From NCBI RefSeq assembly GCF_016595505.1, contig NZ_JAENIL010000049.1, forward strand, positions 1-54,695: a stretch of 54,695 bases of DNA. The letters are read 5' to 3'. The notes beneath the pieces are model-generated. The model made no database searches. It was not told where the DNA came from and saw only the letters and a list, made by a program, of their open reading frames with translations. This DNA is from Pelagicoccus mobilis. GTDB taxonomy: Bacteria > Verrucomicrobiota > Verrucomicrobiia > Opitutales > Opitutaceae. Below, piece by piece: positions 24,601 through 33,379 of the stretch; the stretch's first letter is position 1, and each line of letters begins with the position of its first letter. The translations under genes and the position numbers were made by a program.

Positions 24601-25225
24601 AGTTTGTGAGGATGTTCTCTCGGGCAAAAAGGTGAGATGCAATGAGGAACTTTGAGCAGCCTAAATCAATGAAATGACAGAACTATTGCTTGCGAGGTCA
24701 CCTAACTGTTGAAAATCGAAGTAGATCCTGATTCGATTCGAGAATTTCGAACAGCCCCTACAGCAACTCCATTTCGCAAACGAAAAGCAGTTGTAATCGA
24801 AATTCGTGCCATAGACGATTTCTTCCTAAGCAAGTCACTTCTTAATCTATTTGATTCTTTTTAATCACCTTGCTGAGCTCAAACGTTTTACCGTGCAGAG
24901 TTCAGTAGACTCAACGTATCGAAAACGCGAGAGCGACGGATTCGTCGAGCCACACACCCCGGATGCGGACGTTCCCCAATACTCCACCTCATTAACGATC
25001 ACAATCGAAACCAAGGGGTTGTTTCTTGCGGCTATGAGAGGCCGCTTTCCGGCCGAACGTGCTAAAGTGGAGTTCGACCAGCACCAATCGCCTTTTCGAG
25101 TTTCGAAAAACGGATTGATTCTAAGTATCCCTCTATGAAACCATTTGGAAAGTCTTAGGGTTTGACTCCCTATTTGCACTGTTGCATCCCGAAAACCCGT
25201 TCTTATCTGAAGAACCTGCTGGGCA
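24601..25225. other. Intergenic region between epimerase and ABC exporter, with GT2 remnant
   Basis: This 625-bp divergent gap contains the upstream regions of the epimerase and exporter operons. It also holds a minus-strand open frame (25266 to 24865) that includes NPLVSIVIVN, the start motif of GT2 glycosyltransferases. After that motif the frame loses family features. I see no other gene and no strong terminator. Confidence 0.45.
24865..25075 (-). pseudogene. Possible remnant of a GT2 glycosyltransferase N-terminus
   Basis: On the minus strand the frame reads ARNNPLVSIVIVN and then EVEYWGTSASGVCGSTNPS, after which it stops at 24865. The first part is the canonical first strand of GT2 enzymes (compare KNSPLVSIVVVDYN in the GT2 gene at 22049-23323). 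The expected nucleotide-binding and DxD parts are missing. A truncated and frameshifted copy left by past rearrangement is likely but not certain. Confidence 0.35.
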
Positions 25226-26011
25226 ATGACTGCAAAACAAAAATTTGGGATTCTAGTCGATTTCACGAAAAGAGAGATTCAAGCAAAACATCAAGGAACT
25301 GCCTTCGGCATTCTTTGGATGATCCTCACACCATGCTTTTTGCTCGCAGTATACACTTTCGTTTTCGGGATTGTTTTCGGAAGAACCTTCGATAAAAATG
25401 GCCAGGAGACGATATACGACTATGCGATTGGGTTGTTTATCGGAATCTCAATCTACCAAATATTTGCTGCTGCCATCGTTGCGTCACCAAACGTGATTAT
25501 TTCACGACCAAATTTCGTCAAAAAAGTACAGTTCCCACTAGAAGTATTGCCTATATCGTCTACGCTCTCCTCGGTTGTAAGCTCCATATTTAGCCTAGCG
25601 ATAGCGATAATTCTTTCAATTATTGAATATAACAACGCAAGCACCCAGCTATTTTTGTTAATACCCGTGTTGTGTGCCTGCATATTGTATTCAGCTTCAA
25701 TATCACTTTTCCTTTCCGCCATATGCGTTTACCTCCGAGATATATCTCAAGTTGGCTCTTTGATTAGTCTTGGACTGATGTTCGCAAGTGGAATTTTCTA
25801 CCAGCCTAAAGACATACCAGAACCATACTATAGTGTCTTAAAATACAATCCGATTGTCCCGTTAATTGATTCTGCACGAAAAATAGTTCTTTGGAACGAA
25901 CCAGTGAACATTCCAAAACTAGCAATAATTAATGGAATCGGATTGGTCGCGTTCATTGCAAGTTATCGTGTCTTTAAATTCCTAAAACGGTCATTTTCTG
26001 ACGCCTTGTAA
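25226..26011 (+). CDS. Polysaccharide ABC exporter permease (Wzm-like)
   Basis: This 261-residue membrane protein belongs to the ABC-2 family and has about six hydrophobic helices. Family marks are KREIQAKHQGTAFGILWMIL at the N-terminus, FVKKVQFPLEVLP, and the late FYQPKDIPEPYYSVLKYNPI and FLKRSF segments typical of Wzm/KpsM/TagG permeases. It exports a lipid-linked glycan across the inner membrane with the ATPase encoded one base downstream. It starts the tight five-gene operon to 32226. The gene is AT-rich relative to the chromosome core. Confidence 0.93.
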   Translation: MTAKQKFGILVDFTKREIQAKHQGTAFGILWMILTPCFLLAVYTFVFGIVFGRTFDKNGQETIYDYAIGLFIGISIYQIFAAAIVASPNVIISRPNFVKKVQFPLEVLPISSTLSSVVSSIFSLAIAIILSIIEYNNASTQLFLLIPVLCACILYSASISLFLSAICVYLRDISQVGSLISLGLMFASGIFYQPKDIPEPYYSVLKYNPIVPLIDSARKIVLWNEPVNIPKLAIINGIGLVAFIASYRVFKFLKRSFSDAL

Positions 26012-26012
26012 A

Positions 26013-27371
26013 ATGCCAAATGCTATCGAGTTAAAAAACGTAACCAAAACATACAAACTGTGGAAGAATCCCTCTGCAAAATCACAATTTGCTCTTTTCG
26101 ATCTGATAGTTAGTACGCTCCCACTTAACGTTGGCCAATCACTTCTAAAAAAAATGCAGGGGAAATTCTATTCGGATTTCCACGCTGTTAAAGATCTTAA
26201 CCTAACAATCGAAACAGGAAGCTCCCACGGCATCATCGGAAAGAACGGAGCAGGAAAATCAACATTACTAGAAATAATTGCTGGGACTGTACCACCCACC
26301 TCAGGAACAGTCACAGTCAAGGGAAAGCTTGCAGCTCTCCTCGAATTAGGAAGTGGATTTAACCCAGAGTTTACCGGTCGGGACAACGTCTTCTTGTACG
26401 CTTCAATCCTAGGCCTATCAAAGAAGAAAACCTATGAGCTATTCCCCGAAATCGAAGCATTCGCAGAAATTGGCAAATTCATAGACCAACCATTGAAAAC
26501 GTATTCTAGCGGTATGAAAATGAGGCTAGCGTTTTCGGTAATAAGCTTCCTGGAGCCAGAAATTCTCATCATTGATGAAGCCTTAGCGGTCGGAGACGAT
26601 ACATTCAAACGAAAATGTTATAGTCGCCTAGATTACTTATTAAAAAAGGGAATCACTTTCCTTTTAGTTTCACACTCCTCAGCAAACATAGTTCAACTAT
26701 GTGATAACGCACATTGGATACATGGAGGAGAGCTCCTATTGTCAGGTCCATCTAAAGAAGTAACAAATAGATACCAACAGTTTACATCAAGAAGTACCCA
26801 ACCCTCGGTCGAGAAGATAAGAGCTGAACTAAGTCGATCAGATACTCAAAAGAAATCCAAGGAAGAGGGACCAAAAAAGGAAGAAGAAGATTTTTACTCA
26901 AGCGATTTCCTACCTGAAAGTAGAATTTCATACCATCCAGAAGGAGGTTATATCGAAAACGTAGCTCTTTCTGACCTTAGCAATAAGCGTTTGACACACA
27001 TCACCGCTAGGAAACGTTACAAAGTAACATTTGATGTAACATTCACCCAATCACACACGAACGTCTTTTTCAGCTATCTTGTCAAAACCCTGCAGGGCAC
27101 ACAACTAGGAGGGGCTCTGAGCCATCACAGGACAAAGGCGATAGAGTGCGTAGATTCGGGTCAAACATATTTAGTTAAATTTGAGTTCGATGCCAACCTA
27201 GCTCACAGCACCTATTTTCTGAACGTAGGAGTAAAAGCAATAGGAGGTGAGAAAGAGTACTTTGTGCACCGAATCATCGATGCAGTCACATTTCGAGTTC
27301 ACCCAATCAAGGACGCTACGGTGAGCTCCTTCGTCGATTTTAATACTACAAGTTCAATTCAAAAAAGATGA
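26013..27371 (+). CDS. Polysaccharide ABC exporter ATPase with C-terminal carbohydrate-binding domain (Wzt-like)
   Basis: The 452-residue protein has an N-terminal ABC domain (residues about 1-250): Walker A GKNGAGKST, signature YSSGMKMRLAFS, Walker B ILIIDEALAVGDD, and the H-loop His in LLVSHSSANI. A Lys/Glu-rich linker (about 265-295) leads to a beta-rich C-terminal domain (about 300-445). This matches Wzt proteins whose C-terminal domain recognises the modified end of an O-antigen. It implies that the exported glycan carries a terminal cap. Only one base separates it from the permease gene, and its stop overlaps the next start (ATGA). Confidence 0.93.
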   Translation: MPNAIELKNVTKTYKLWKNPSAKSQFALFDLIVSTLPLNVGQSLLKKMQGKFYSDFHAVKDLNLTIETGSSHGIIGKNGAGKSTLLEIIAGTVPPTSGTVTVKGKLAALLELGSGFNPEFTGRDNVFLYASILGLSKKKTYELFPEIEAFAEIGKFIDQPLKTYSSGMKMRLAFSVISFLEPEILIIDEALAVGDDTFKRKCYSRLDYLLKKGITFLLVSHSSANIVQLCDNAHWIHGGELLLSGPSKEVTNRYQQFTSRSTQPSVEKIRAELSRSDTQKKSKEEGPKKEEEDFYSSDFLPESRISYHPEGGYIENVALSDLSNKRLTHITARKRYKVTFDVTFTQSHTNVFFSYLVKTLQGTQLGGALSHHRTKAIECVDSGQTYLVKFEFDANLAHSTYFLNVGVKAIGGEKEYFVHRIIDAVTFRVHPIKDATVSSFVDFNTTSSIQKR

Positions 27372-29407
27372 ATATTTTCGTTCTCGGAATGCACCGCTCC
27401 GGAACTTCGGTTCTAGGTAGATTACTATCAAGAATGGGATTTTATTTGGGTCCAGAAGACCAAATAATGCCTCCCAAGGATGATAATCCTTCTGGTTTTT
27501 GGGAAAGGCGGGATATTCGTGATGTTAACGATAAGATCCTCGGCCAATTCGATTCGACTTGGGATTGTCCTCCGCAAATCACACTTCCTTCAAAGAATCT
27601 TAGCCCAGACATAGCTCAAGACCTAAACACAATTCGAGTGCGGATGGAGAGCAATTACCCCTTCTACATCAAAGACCCGAGGCTATCTATAACGCTTCCC
27701 TACTGGTTGGATAACAAGGAACCAGCTCTTGCGATTATTGCCCTCCGTAACCCTGTGGAAGTTGCGAAGTCCCTATCGTCGCGAAACGGAATTCCAATGA
27801 ACCTAGGACTAGCACTTTGGGAAAGTTATACAATCGATGCTATAAAAAACACGAAAAAACTCAAGCGGCATTTTTATAACTACAATAATCTTCTCGAAGA
27901 TCCAAAGGGAGAAATAGAGAATCTATTAAAGTTTATAAAAAAATACAACAGACAAAAAGTCGATTCCAATTATAGTGAACTCAAAGACCTGATTCGTATA
28001 GATTTAAGGCATAACAAAGCCAAGGAGGAAACTGCAGAACTGAAAAGATACACTGATCTCTTCAGGGCTCTAACAAAATCAGAGGTTGACTTAGAGAGTA
28101 TAGAATTGAGCTCCGAGTCAAAGAAAGTCCTTGATATTCACCGCTCACTTTACAACCCACGATCTATACGCACCTTATCGCAGGAGCTTGTAAAAGCGAA
28201 AGATGGATACAACCAGATCGTCAGACAGGTTGATCGTTTTGAAGATGAATCTAAACAATCTAAGAGAGAGCTAGAAAGCACTAGGTCTGCACAAAAGAGT
28301 GCAGAGACAGAGTTAGCCAGTCTTCAATCAGAGCTCAAAAAATCAAACTCTGAAATTTCAAAGCTACTCGCGATTAAGGAATCAGAAAAAGACCTGAAGC
28401 AACAACTTCAGGAAAGTCTGAAGCAACGAGAGAAACTCGAACAAGATCTTCTCACCTCTAAGCTCAGATTCGATTCGTCAGAAGAGCGGTTAGATCGTGC
28501 AAACTCTGAAGTAGAAGCACTCAGAGATCTGGGAAACACACTGCAGAATGAAAGAGCACAAAAACTACAGTTTAGGATTCAGCTGGAGGGATTAGAAAGA
28601 CAACTCAAAGAGCAGCAAATAGCGCTTGAGCAAAAGTCCAAAGAACTTCGCGAATACGATAAGACCAAATTTGAACTGACCAATTGCCTGCAGGAATTGA
28701 GCAGAAAAACTCTGGAAGTTGAAAATCTGGAGGAAAGATGTGCCGAACTTGAGAGACGCTTAACTTTGAAAGATAAGCAGTTGGCTGAATCACATAGTCG
28801 CGTAGAGCTTTTATCAAAACGAGTCGATGAATTGGTGATAGATTCTTCTCTAAGTAAATTTGAGTCTAAACTCTCAAGGGTCAGAGTTACTGAGATATCG
28901 CCAAGTCGAGACGAAAGGGTCGGAAGTTTGCTCGATTCGATACGATCAGAAATTCTTCATCTAGAACAAGATGTAAAAAGCAACCCTACTGCAGGATTCA
29001 AAACGGCGACAGCTTTGGGTGCAGCTTTAGCTGAATGCTTGTCAATAGCTCAATCTTTGCGAGGTGATCTAGAATCAGTACAAGAGTCGGAAACAAATTG
29101 TTTAACACGTATAAGATCTCTAGAACGACAATCGAACACGAGGTCAGAAACAATAAAAAGACTAATAACGAAGCTTCGAATTGCCGATGAGCAAGCCATC
29201 TCGATTCGAAATAAATATGAAAAATCGATCACAACAAAATCGGAGTTGGAAACTACAAATAAGAGCCTCTCTGGAAAACTTGAGAAAACAAGAATCGATC
29301 TTAATCAATTAGGAATGAGCTACGAGCGTCTTCGGAATAAATTCTATAATAGAGTCTGGATCCATCTCTACTATTTCTTTCGCAATATTTTTGGGGCAGA
29401 GAAGTAA
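27368..29407 (+). CDS. Sulfotransferase domain fused to a long coiled coil
   Basis: Of 679 residues, the first 240 form a sulfotransferase domain. The 5'-phosphosulfate loop is GMHRSGTSVLGRLLS, and the 3'-phosphate binding element is YIKDPRLSITLPYWL near residue 100, with ALRNPVEVAKSL following. From about residue 250 to 490 and again around 580-655 there is a Lys/Glu/Leu-rich heptad pattern indicating a long coiled coil. The last 25 residues are aromatic and basic (IHLYYFFRNIF), suggesting membrane association. The start overlaps wzt by 4 bp. It probably sulfates the glycan before or during export. The coiled coil may act as a ruler or scaffold, as coiled coils do in some O-antigen terminating enzymes (WbdD); that is inference. 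Confidence 0.8.
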   Translation: MNIFVLGMHRSGTSVLGRLLSRMGFYLGPEDQIMPPKDDNPSGFWERRDIRDVNDKILGQFDSTWDCPPQITLPSKNLSPDIAQDLNTIRVRMESNYPFYIKDPRLSITLPYWLDNKEPALAIIALRNPVEVAKSLSSRNGIPMNLGLALWESYTIDAIKNTKKLKRHFYNYNNLLEDPKGEIENLLKFIKKYNRQKVDSNYSELKDLIRIDLRHNKAKEETAELKRYTDLFRALTKSEVDLESIELSSESKKVLDIHRSLYNPRSIRTLSQELVKAKDGYNQIVRQVDRFEDESKQSKRELESTRSAQKSAETELASLQSELKKSNSEISKLLAIKESEKDLKQQLQESLKQREKLEQDLLTSKLRFDSSEERLDRANSEVEALRDLGNTLQNERAQKLQFRIQLEGLERQLKEQQIALEQKSKELREYDKTKFELTNCLQELSRKTLEVENLEERCAELERRLTLKDKQLAESHSRVELLSKRVDELVIDSSLSKFESKLSRVRVTEISPSRDERVGSLLDSIRSEILHLEQDVKSNPTAGFKTATALGAALAECLSIAQSLRGDLESVQESETNCLTRIRSLERQSNTRSETIKRLITKLRIADEQAISIRNKYEKSITTKSELETTNKSLSGKLEKTRIDLNQLGMSYERLRNKFYNRVWIHLYYFFRNIFGAEK

Positions 29408-29410
29408 CTT

Positions 29411-30652
29411 ATGCTTAGCGATATTCGAAGTCACATATATTCGCTTGGATCATACAAGTGCCCGCAATCGTCTACTCAAATCAAGGCGGAGAAACTGTCC
29501 GTTGCTTACATAACTCACAACCTTAAGTCACAAGGGGCTCAAAACAGTCTTCTAGACATTGCGACGGCAACTAAAGAGAATCCTAGATTCAAGTCTTTAC
29601 TCTTTTCATCAGGAAGAGATGTACTAGCCAAACACTACGAAGAAAAAGGAATACCTATCATCTTGTTTCACCGCCCTGATGCAGGCGATCCTTCCCAAGA
29701 AGATTATGATTCTAGGCTTTCATCCCTAAAGAATCTTTTTCTAAAGCACAAGATTGATATAGTTCATGCTAACACTCTTCAGACTCACTACGCAGTTCAT
29801 GCTGCAAAACAATTAGGTATTCCAGTCATTTGGAATATACGGGAAAGTGATTCTCCTTCAGAGTACTTCGAAAGTTCACCTAAGCTAGTAGAGAAGTCCA
29901 TAAAACAAGCCTTCTCAATCGCCGATTCCGTTCTGTTTGTTTCGCGAAGTAGTCAGAGGAATTGGTGTGATGCGTTTAATGTCAAAAATTCAAAAACACT
30001 CCATAACTCCCTGGACTACTCGAAAATGGCTAGGCTCACTTCTCCACACGATAGATTCTCTCTTCGAGAAGCCTTTGGTATCGGTTGCGGAGAAAAACTA
30101 ATTTTGACAACGGGTACAACTACTGAACGAAAAGGCCAACTGGACCTGATCGCCGCAGTACGACATAAAACTGAGATTCTCGAAAGATCTCACCTCGTTG
30201 TTGCTGGAATAGGTAGAAACAAATATTCGCAAAGAATACGCTCGGAGGTTAGAAAATTACCTCTAAATAAGCAGAAGCGCGTTCATCTCGTAAACGAACT
30301 ACCTTTTCGTGAAGTAGTACCCCTGTATCTAGCAGCGGATATTTTTGTGTTCTGTTCGAGACTAGAAAGTCTTCCCCGTTCAATCTTGGAGGCTTTTGTT
30401 TTCGGTCTCCCGATCGTAACCACCCCTGTAAATGGCGTGCCGGAAGTCGTGAGCGAAAATGTAAACGGATTCTTTTACGAAGCCGGAGACATTGAAGATC
30501 TTTCATCCAAGATTATCTACCTACTCACGAATAGAGATCAATTTCTGCAAATGCGAAAAGCGTCAATTTCACAGGCAAGGGAGCATCCTTCATTCGAGTC
30601 CCTCATGCACGAGTACCAGAAGACTTACCTCGAGGTTGTTGATTTACACTGA
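29411..30652 (+). CDS. GT4-family glycosyltransferase
   Basis: The 413-residue GT-B enzyme has an N-terminal acceptor half (LKSQGAQNSLLDIATATKE, DIVHANTLQTHYAVHAAKQL). Its C-terminal donor half starts near LILTTGTTTERKGQLDLI. It contains the GT4 E-x7-E motif in SRLESLPRSILEAFVFGLPI, followed by TTPVNGVPEVVSENVNGFFY. It is the fourth gene of the exporter operon, 3 bp after the sulfotransferase gene and 2 bp before the next transferase. It probably adds one sugar of the repeat unit. The sugar is not predictable. Confidence 0.92.
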   Translation: MLSDIRSHIYSLGSYKCPQSSTQIKAEKLSVAYITHNLKSQGAQNSLLDIATATKENPRFKSLLFSSGRDVLAKHYEEKGIPIILFHRPDAGDPSQEDYDSRLSSLKNLFLKHKIDIVHANTLQTHYAVHAAKQLGIPVIWNIRESDSPSEYFESSPKLVEKSIKQAFSIADSVLFVSRSSQRNWCDAFNVKNSKTLHNSLDYSKMARLTSPHDRFSLREAFGIGCGEKLILTTGTTTERKGQLDLIAAVRHKTEILERSHLVVAGIGRNKYSQRIRSEVRKLPLNKQKRVHLVNELPFREVVPLYLAADIFVFCSRLESLPRSILEAFVFGLPIVTTPVNGVPEVVSENVNGFFYEAGDIEDLSSKIIYLLTNRDQFLQMRKASISQAREHPSFESLMHEYQKTYLEVVDLH

Positions 30653-30654
30653 AA

Positions 30655-32226
30655 ATGAGTTCATTAAGCCTACTTACTATTTCACGAAACCAGAAGAATC
30701 TTCAGCTCCTATGCGAATCCATTGCGCGTCAGGGAATGAAGGAAGTTGACCTCCATGTCAGCTGGAATGCTGATGCAATTCCCGAAGATTTTGCCACCAA
30801 CTTCCCGTTTCCAATACACTTTCATCATATTCGCCCCTATCACTTTGCATCAAACAACAATGCACTAGCAGAGTTTGCCCAAGGTGATTACTTGTTGTTC
30901 ATAAACGATGATGTAGTGCTGGACGATAATGTTCTTCTTCCCTGCCTAGAGAGATTACAGAACCAAAAGATCGGTCTAGTCAGTATAAATCTTAGATACA
31001 GAAACGAAACGGTTCAACACGCAGGTATTTACTTTCGTGAAGATGGTACTCCTTACCACCGGTATAAGCATGCCGTTCATTATAGTGACCCAAGGGTTAA
31101 AGATGTAGAAATAGTACCAGCTGTTACAGGTGCTTTTATTTTGGTACGCAAGGATGAATTCGCTAAGGTAAAATTCGACGAAAATTTTGAAATAGCGGGT
31201 GAAGACATCGTCTTTTCGCTTGAATTCAAAAGAACTATTAAAAAGAGCATTCTTTATTGCGGAAACTTAACCGCGCTCCACGCAGAGAACGAAACAAGGC
31301 GAGTAACCAAGCAGAGATTAACCCCTCCCCATGATCTCCAACGAATTCGAAACTGCTACTTCGAAGTTAAGCCTGAGAATCAAGATTTCAGAAAAATACT
31401 AAAGCTAAGAGTTGTAACTGAGAAGGAGGGATGGATCATGCATCGGAAAGCTTCCGAAATTACAAAGCATATACCCAATTCAGTTATAAACGAAGATATG
31501 CTTGACGCGCATGTCCACTATTATATCAACTACGGCTTTTTTCAAAAACGCCCCAAAAACGGATTAGTTGTAGCAAACTTTACCCACTACGATCCGGATG
31601 GACTTGGGAACAAGTTTTTCGAAGTCGCTCAAGAAGTAGACCACTGTGTATCTGTATCTAATCTAACAACAGAGCTATTGGTAAACGGAGGTATTCCTCC
31701 AACAAAAATTACAACGATCCCTGTAGGGGCAGATTCAAGCTTCAAACCAAAGCTAACTTTAGGAGTAGTTGGTAGAGTTTACCCTGGAGGAAGAAAAGGA
31801 GAGTCTTTGGTAAAGGAATTGATAAAGGATGAATCTCTACTTTCAAAACTTCAAATTGTATCAACAAATGACAGTTGGGGCGTCGAAGTTTGGAATCTTC
31901 CTACAATGCAGGATTTTTACCGATCAATCGATTATCTTCTCGTTCCAGCTACCATCGAAGGGGGGCCAGTTCCCTTTATGGAGGCACTAGCTTGTGGCAC
32001 CCTATCGATCGCTCCTCGAATTGGAGTCGTTCCAGAATTTCCACATATACCTTACGAAACTGGAAACCTCGATTCGCTTAAGGAAACGCTTAGCGAGCTA
32101 GTATTTCAACATGATGTACGGAACGAGCCCCTAATTTCTAAAATTAGAAATCTCAATTGGGAGAATTGGGCAAACAGCCATATCGCTCTGTTCATGAAGC
32201 TGATAACAAAGGTGAATGAGCAGTAA
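30655..32226 (+). CDS. Bifunctional GT2-GT4-like glycosyltransferase
   Basis: In 523 residues two transferase domains are joined. Residues 1-270 are GT2-like (LSLLTISRNQKNLQLLCESI, the ANSNNALAEF-type segment, LLFINDDVVLDD with a DD motif, and VPAVTGAFILVRKDEF). Residues 300-520 are GT-B-like (NGLVVANFTHYDPDGLGNKF, TIPVGADSSFKPK, and the donor-binding VPATIEGGPVPFMEALACGT with an E-x7-E-like spacing). Such fusions can add two sugars in sequence. It is the last gene of the five-gene operon and converges with the AlgJ-like gene 22 bp away with no visible terminator. Confidence 0.82.
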   Translation: MSSLSLLTISRNQKNLQLLCESIARQGMKEVDLHVSWNADAIPEDFATNFPFPIHFHHIRPYHFASNNNALAEFAQGDYLLFINDDVVLDDNVLLPCLERLQNQKIGLVSINLRYRNETVQHAGIYFREDGTPYHRYKHAVHYSDPRVKDVEIVPAVTGAFILVRKDEFAKVKFDENFEIAGEDIVFSLEFKRTIKKSILYCGNLTALHAENETRRVTKQRLTPPHDLQRIRNCYFEVKPENQDFRKILKLRVVTEKEGWIMHRKASEITKHIPNSVINEDMLDAHVHYYINYGFFQKRPKNGLVVANFTHYDPDGLGNKFFEVAQEVDHCVSVSNLTTELLVNGGIPPTKITTIPVGADSSFKPKLTLGVVGRVYPGGRKGESLVKELIKDESLLSKLQIVSTNDSWGVEVWNLPTMQDFYRSIDYLLVPATIEGGPVPFMEALACGTLSIAPRIGVVPEFPHIPYETGNLDSLKETLSELVFQHDVRNEPLISKIRNLNWENWANSHIALFMKLITKVNEQ

Positions 32227-32248
32227 TGCCTAACCAAAATGCAATTAT

Positions 32249-33376
32249 CTATTCAAACCGAGGAGGAGGAACAGCACTCATGTAGCGTTCCACTCTCTGT
32301 TCAATAATGTAGTCAGGATTAAAATCATTCACGAGTTCGTAAAACATCTTACGGTTAGGTCTATACCAGACCACAATGACTGTCTTGAAATTTCTACAAA
32401 AATATGGGGCAAGATGTTCACCGAAGGAGTCTCCAACAAACAAGAGTGTTCCTTCTTCAATGGAATTGCTTTCCAAGGAGTAAAAGGGTCTTCCATTATC
32501 TAAACCGTATTTTTTTCGATCTAAATAGACCTTATTTTTGTACAGTTCATCGCTCACCAAAGCAAAGTCAGTATCGTTCATCGACTTGTGCATTGTTAGT
32601 AATTTGGCTAAATCCATATCTGCGACACCATCTTTCAATTCTATTTTTTGCACAATCGAATCGGTATCAACTCTCTCAAACTTAGGGAGTCTAAAACCAC
32701 TGCTTATGGCTTCGTGTGCATAAGCGGTTCCTAAGTGGTTCCAATGACTTCCAAATTTACTATATAGATTTCTACTTTCACGCATGTTCACATGAGTTAG
32801 TGAATCTAGAAGGAATAGAGCTCGTTCTATGCCGTTATTTCGAAAATGATCGAATAGGTCCTCACACCTTGATTTACTATTATTCGGCTTTAGTCGATCT
32901 GGAATAAATTCCCTGTATATTGAACTTTTGTTAGGAGCTACAATAAAGTAATATTCCACCCCGATCTCTGAAAAGTAGGATACTTTTTCATTAATGTGTT
33001 CAGCCCAATTTTGTTTTTGTTCTTCGGTATAATATTCTGTCCTGACGATATCTTTAAATGGGTTTCCATCATTTTTAGACGTATAGAAAAGCCACCCATC
33101 TTCCCCTACAGTTACAACTTTGTTTGAAGAGCTCCCAATAGAGTATAGAAAGTGCCCTGCCTCTCTCTGAACAACTTCCTTTAGTCCATACTGATCGTCA
33201 AAGTATGCCTCTATTTTTTCAACACTCTGGCCCAGAGTGTCATTCTCTTCTAAATTAGGAAACCTATTTAGTTTTTTATTGGTAATAAGAGAGCGTTCAT
33301 TATTTCCAACAAGTACCAAAGGTAAAACTATACAGAGAAAGAAAAACGCACTAACGATATATTGATAATACTTCAT
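32249..33376 (-). CDS. AlgJ/AlgX-like SGNH O-acetylation protein
   Basis: This 375-residue protein has an N-terminal membrane anchor or signal (residues about 5-23). It then has the AlgJ/AlgX/DHHW features: GEDGWLFYTS (about 91-100), VAPNKSSIYREFIP, SKFGSHWNHLGTAYAHEA with the catalytic-type His211, and LLFVGDSFGEH with the nucleophile Ser317. Relatives transfer acetyl groups to polysaccharides such as alginate in the periplasm using acetyl donors passed from an AlgI-type MBOAT. That MBOAT gene lies 3 bp upstream on the same strand. It probably O-acetylates the island's glycan. The gene is clearly AT-rich. Confidence 0.85.
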   Translation of the reverse strand: MKYYQYIVSAFFFLCIVLPLVLVGNNERSLITNKKLNRFPNLEENDTLGQSVEKIEAYFDDQYGLKEVVQREAGHFLYSIGSSSNKVVTVGEDGWLFYTSKNDGNPFKDIVRTEYYTEEQKQNWAEHINEKVSYFSEIGVEYYFIVAPNKSSIYREFIPDRLKPNNSKSRCEDLFDHFRNNGIERALFLLDSLTHVNMRESRNLYSKFGSHWNHLGTAYAHEAISSGFRLPKFERVDTDSIVQKIELKDGVADMDLAKLLTMHKSMNDTDFALVSDELYKNKVYLDRKKYGLDNGRPFYSLESNSIEEGTLLFVGDSFGEHLAPYFCRNFKTVIVVWYRPNRKMFYELVNDFNPDYIIEQRVERYMSAVPPPRFE

Positions 33377-33379
33377 CTC

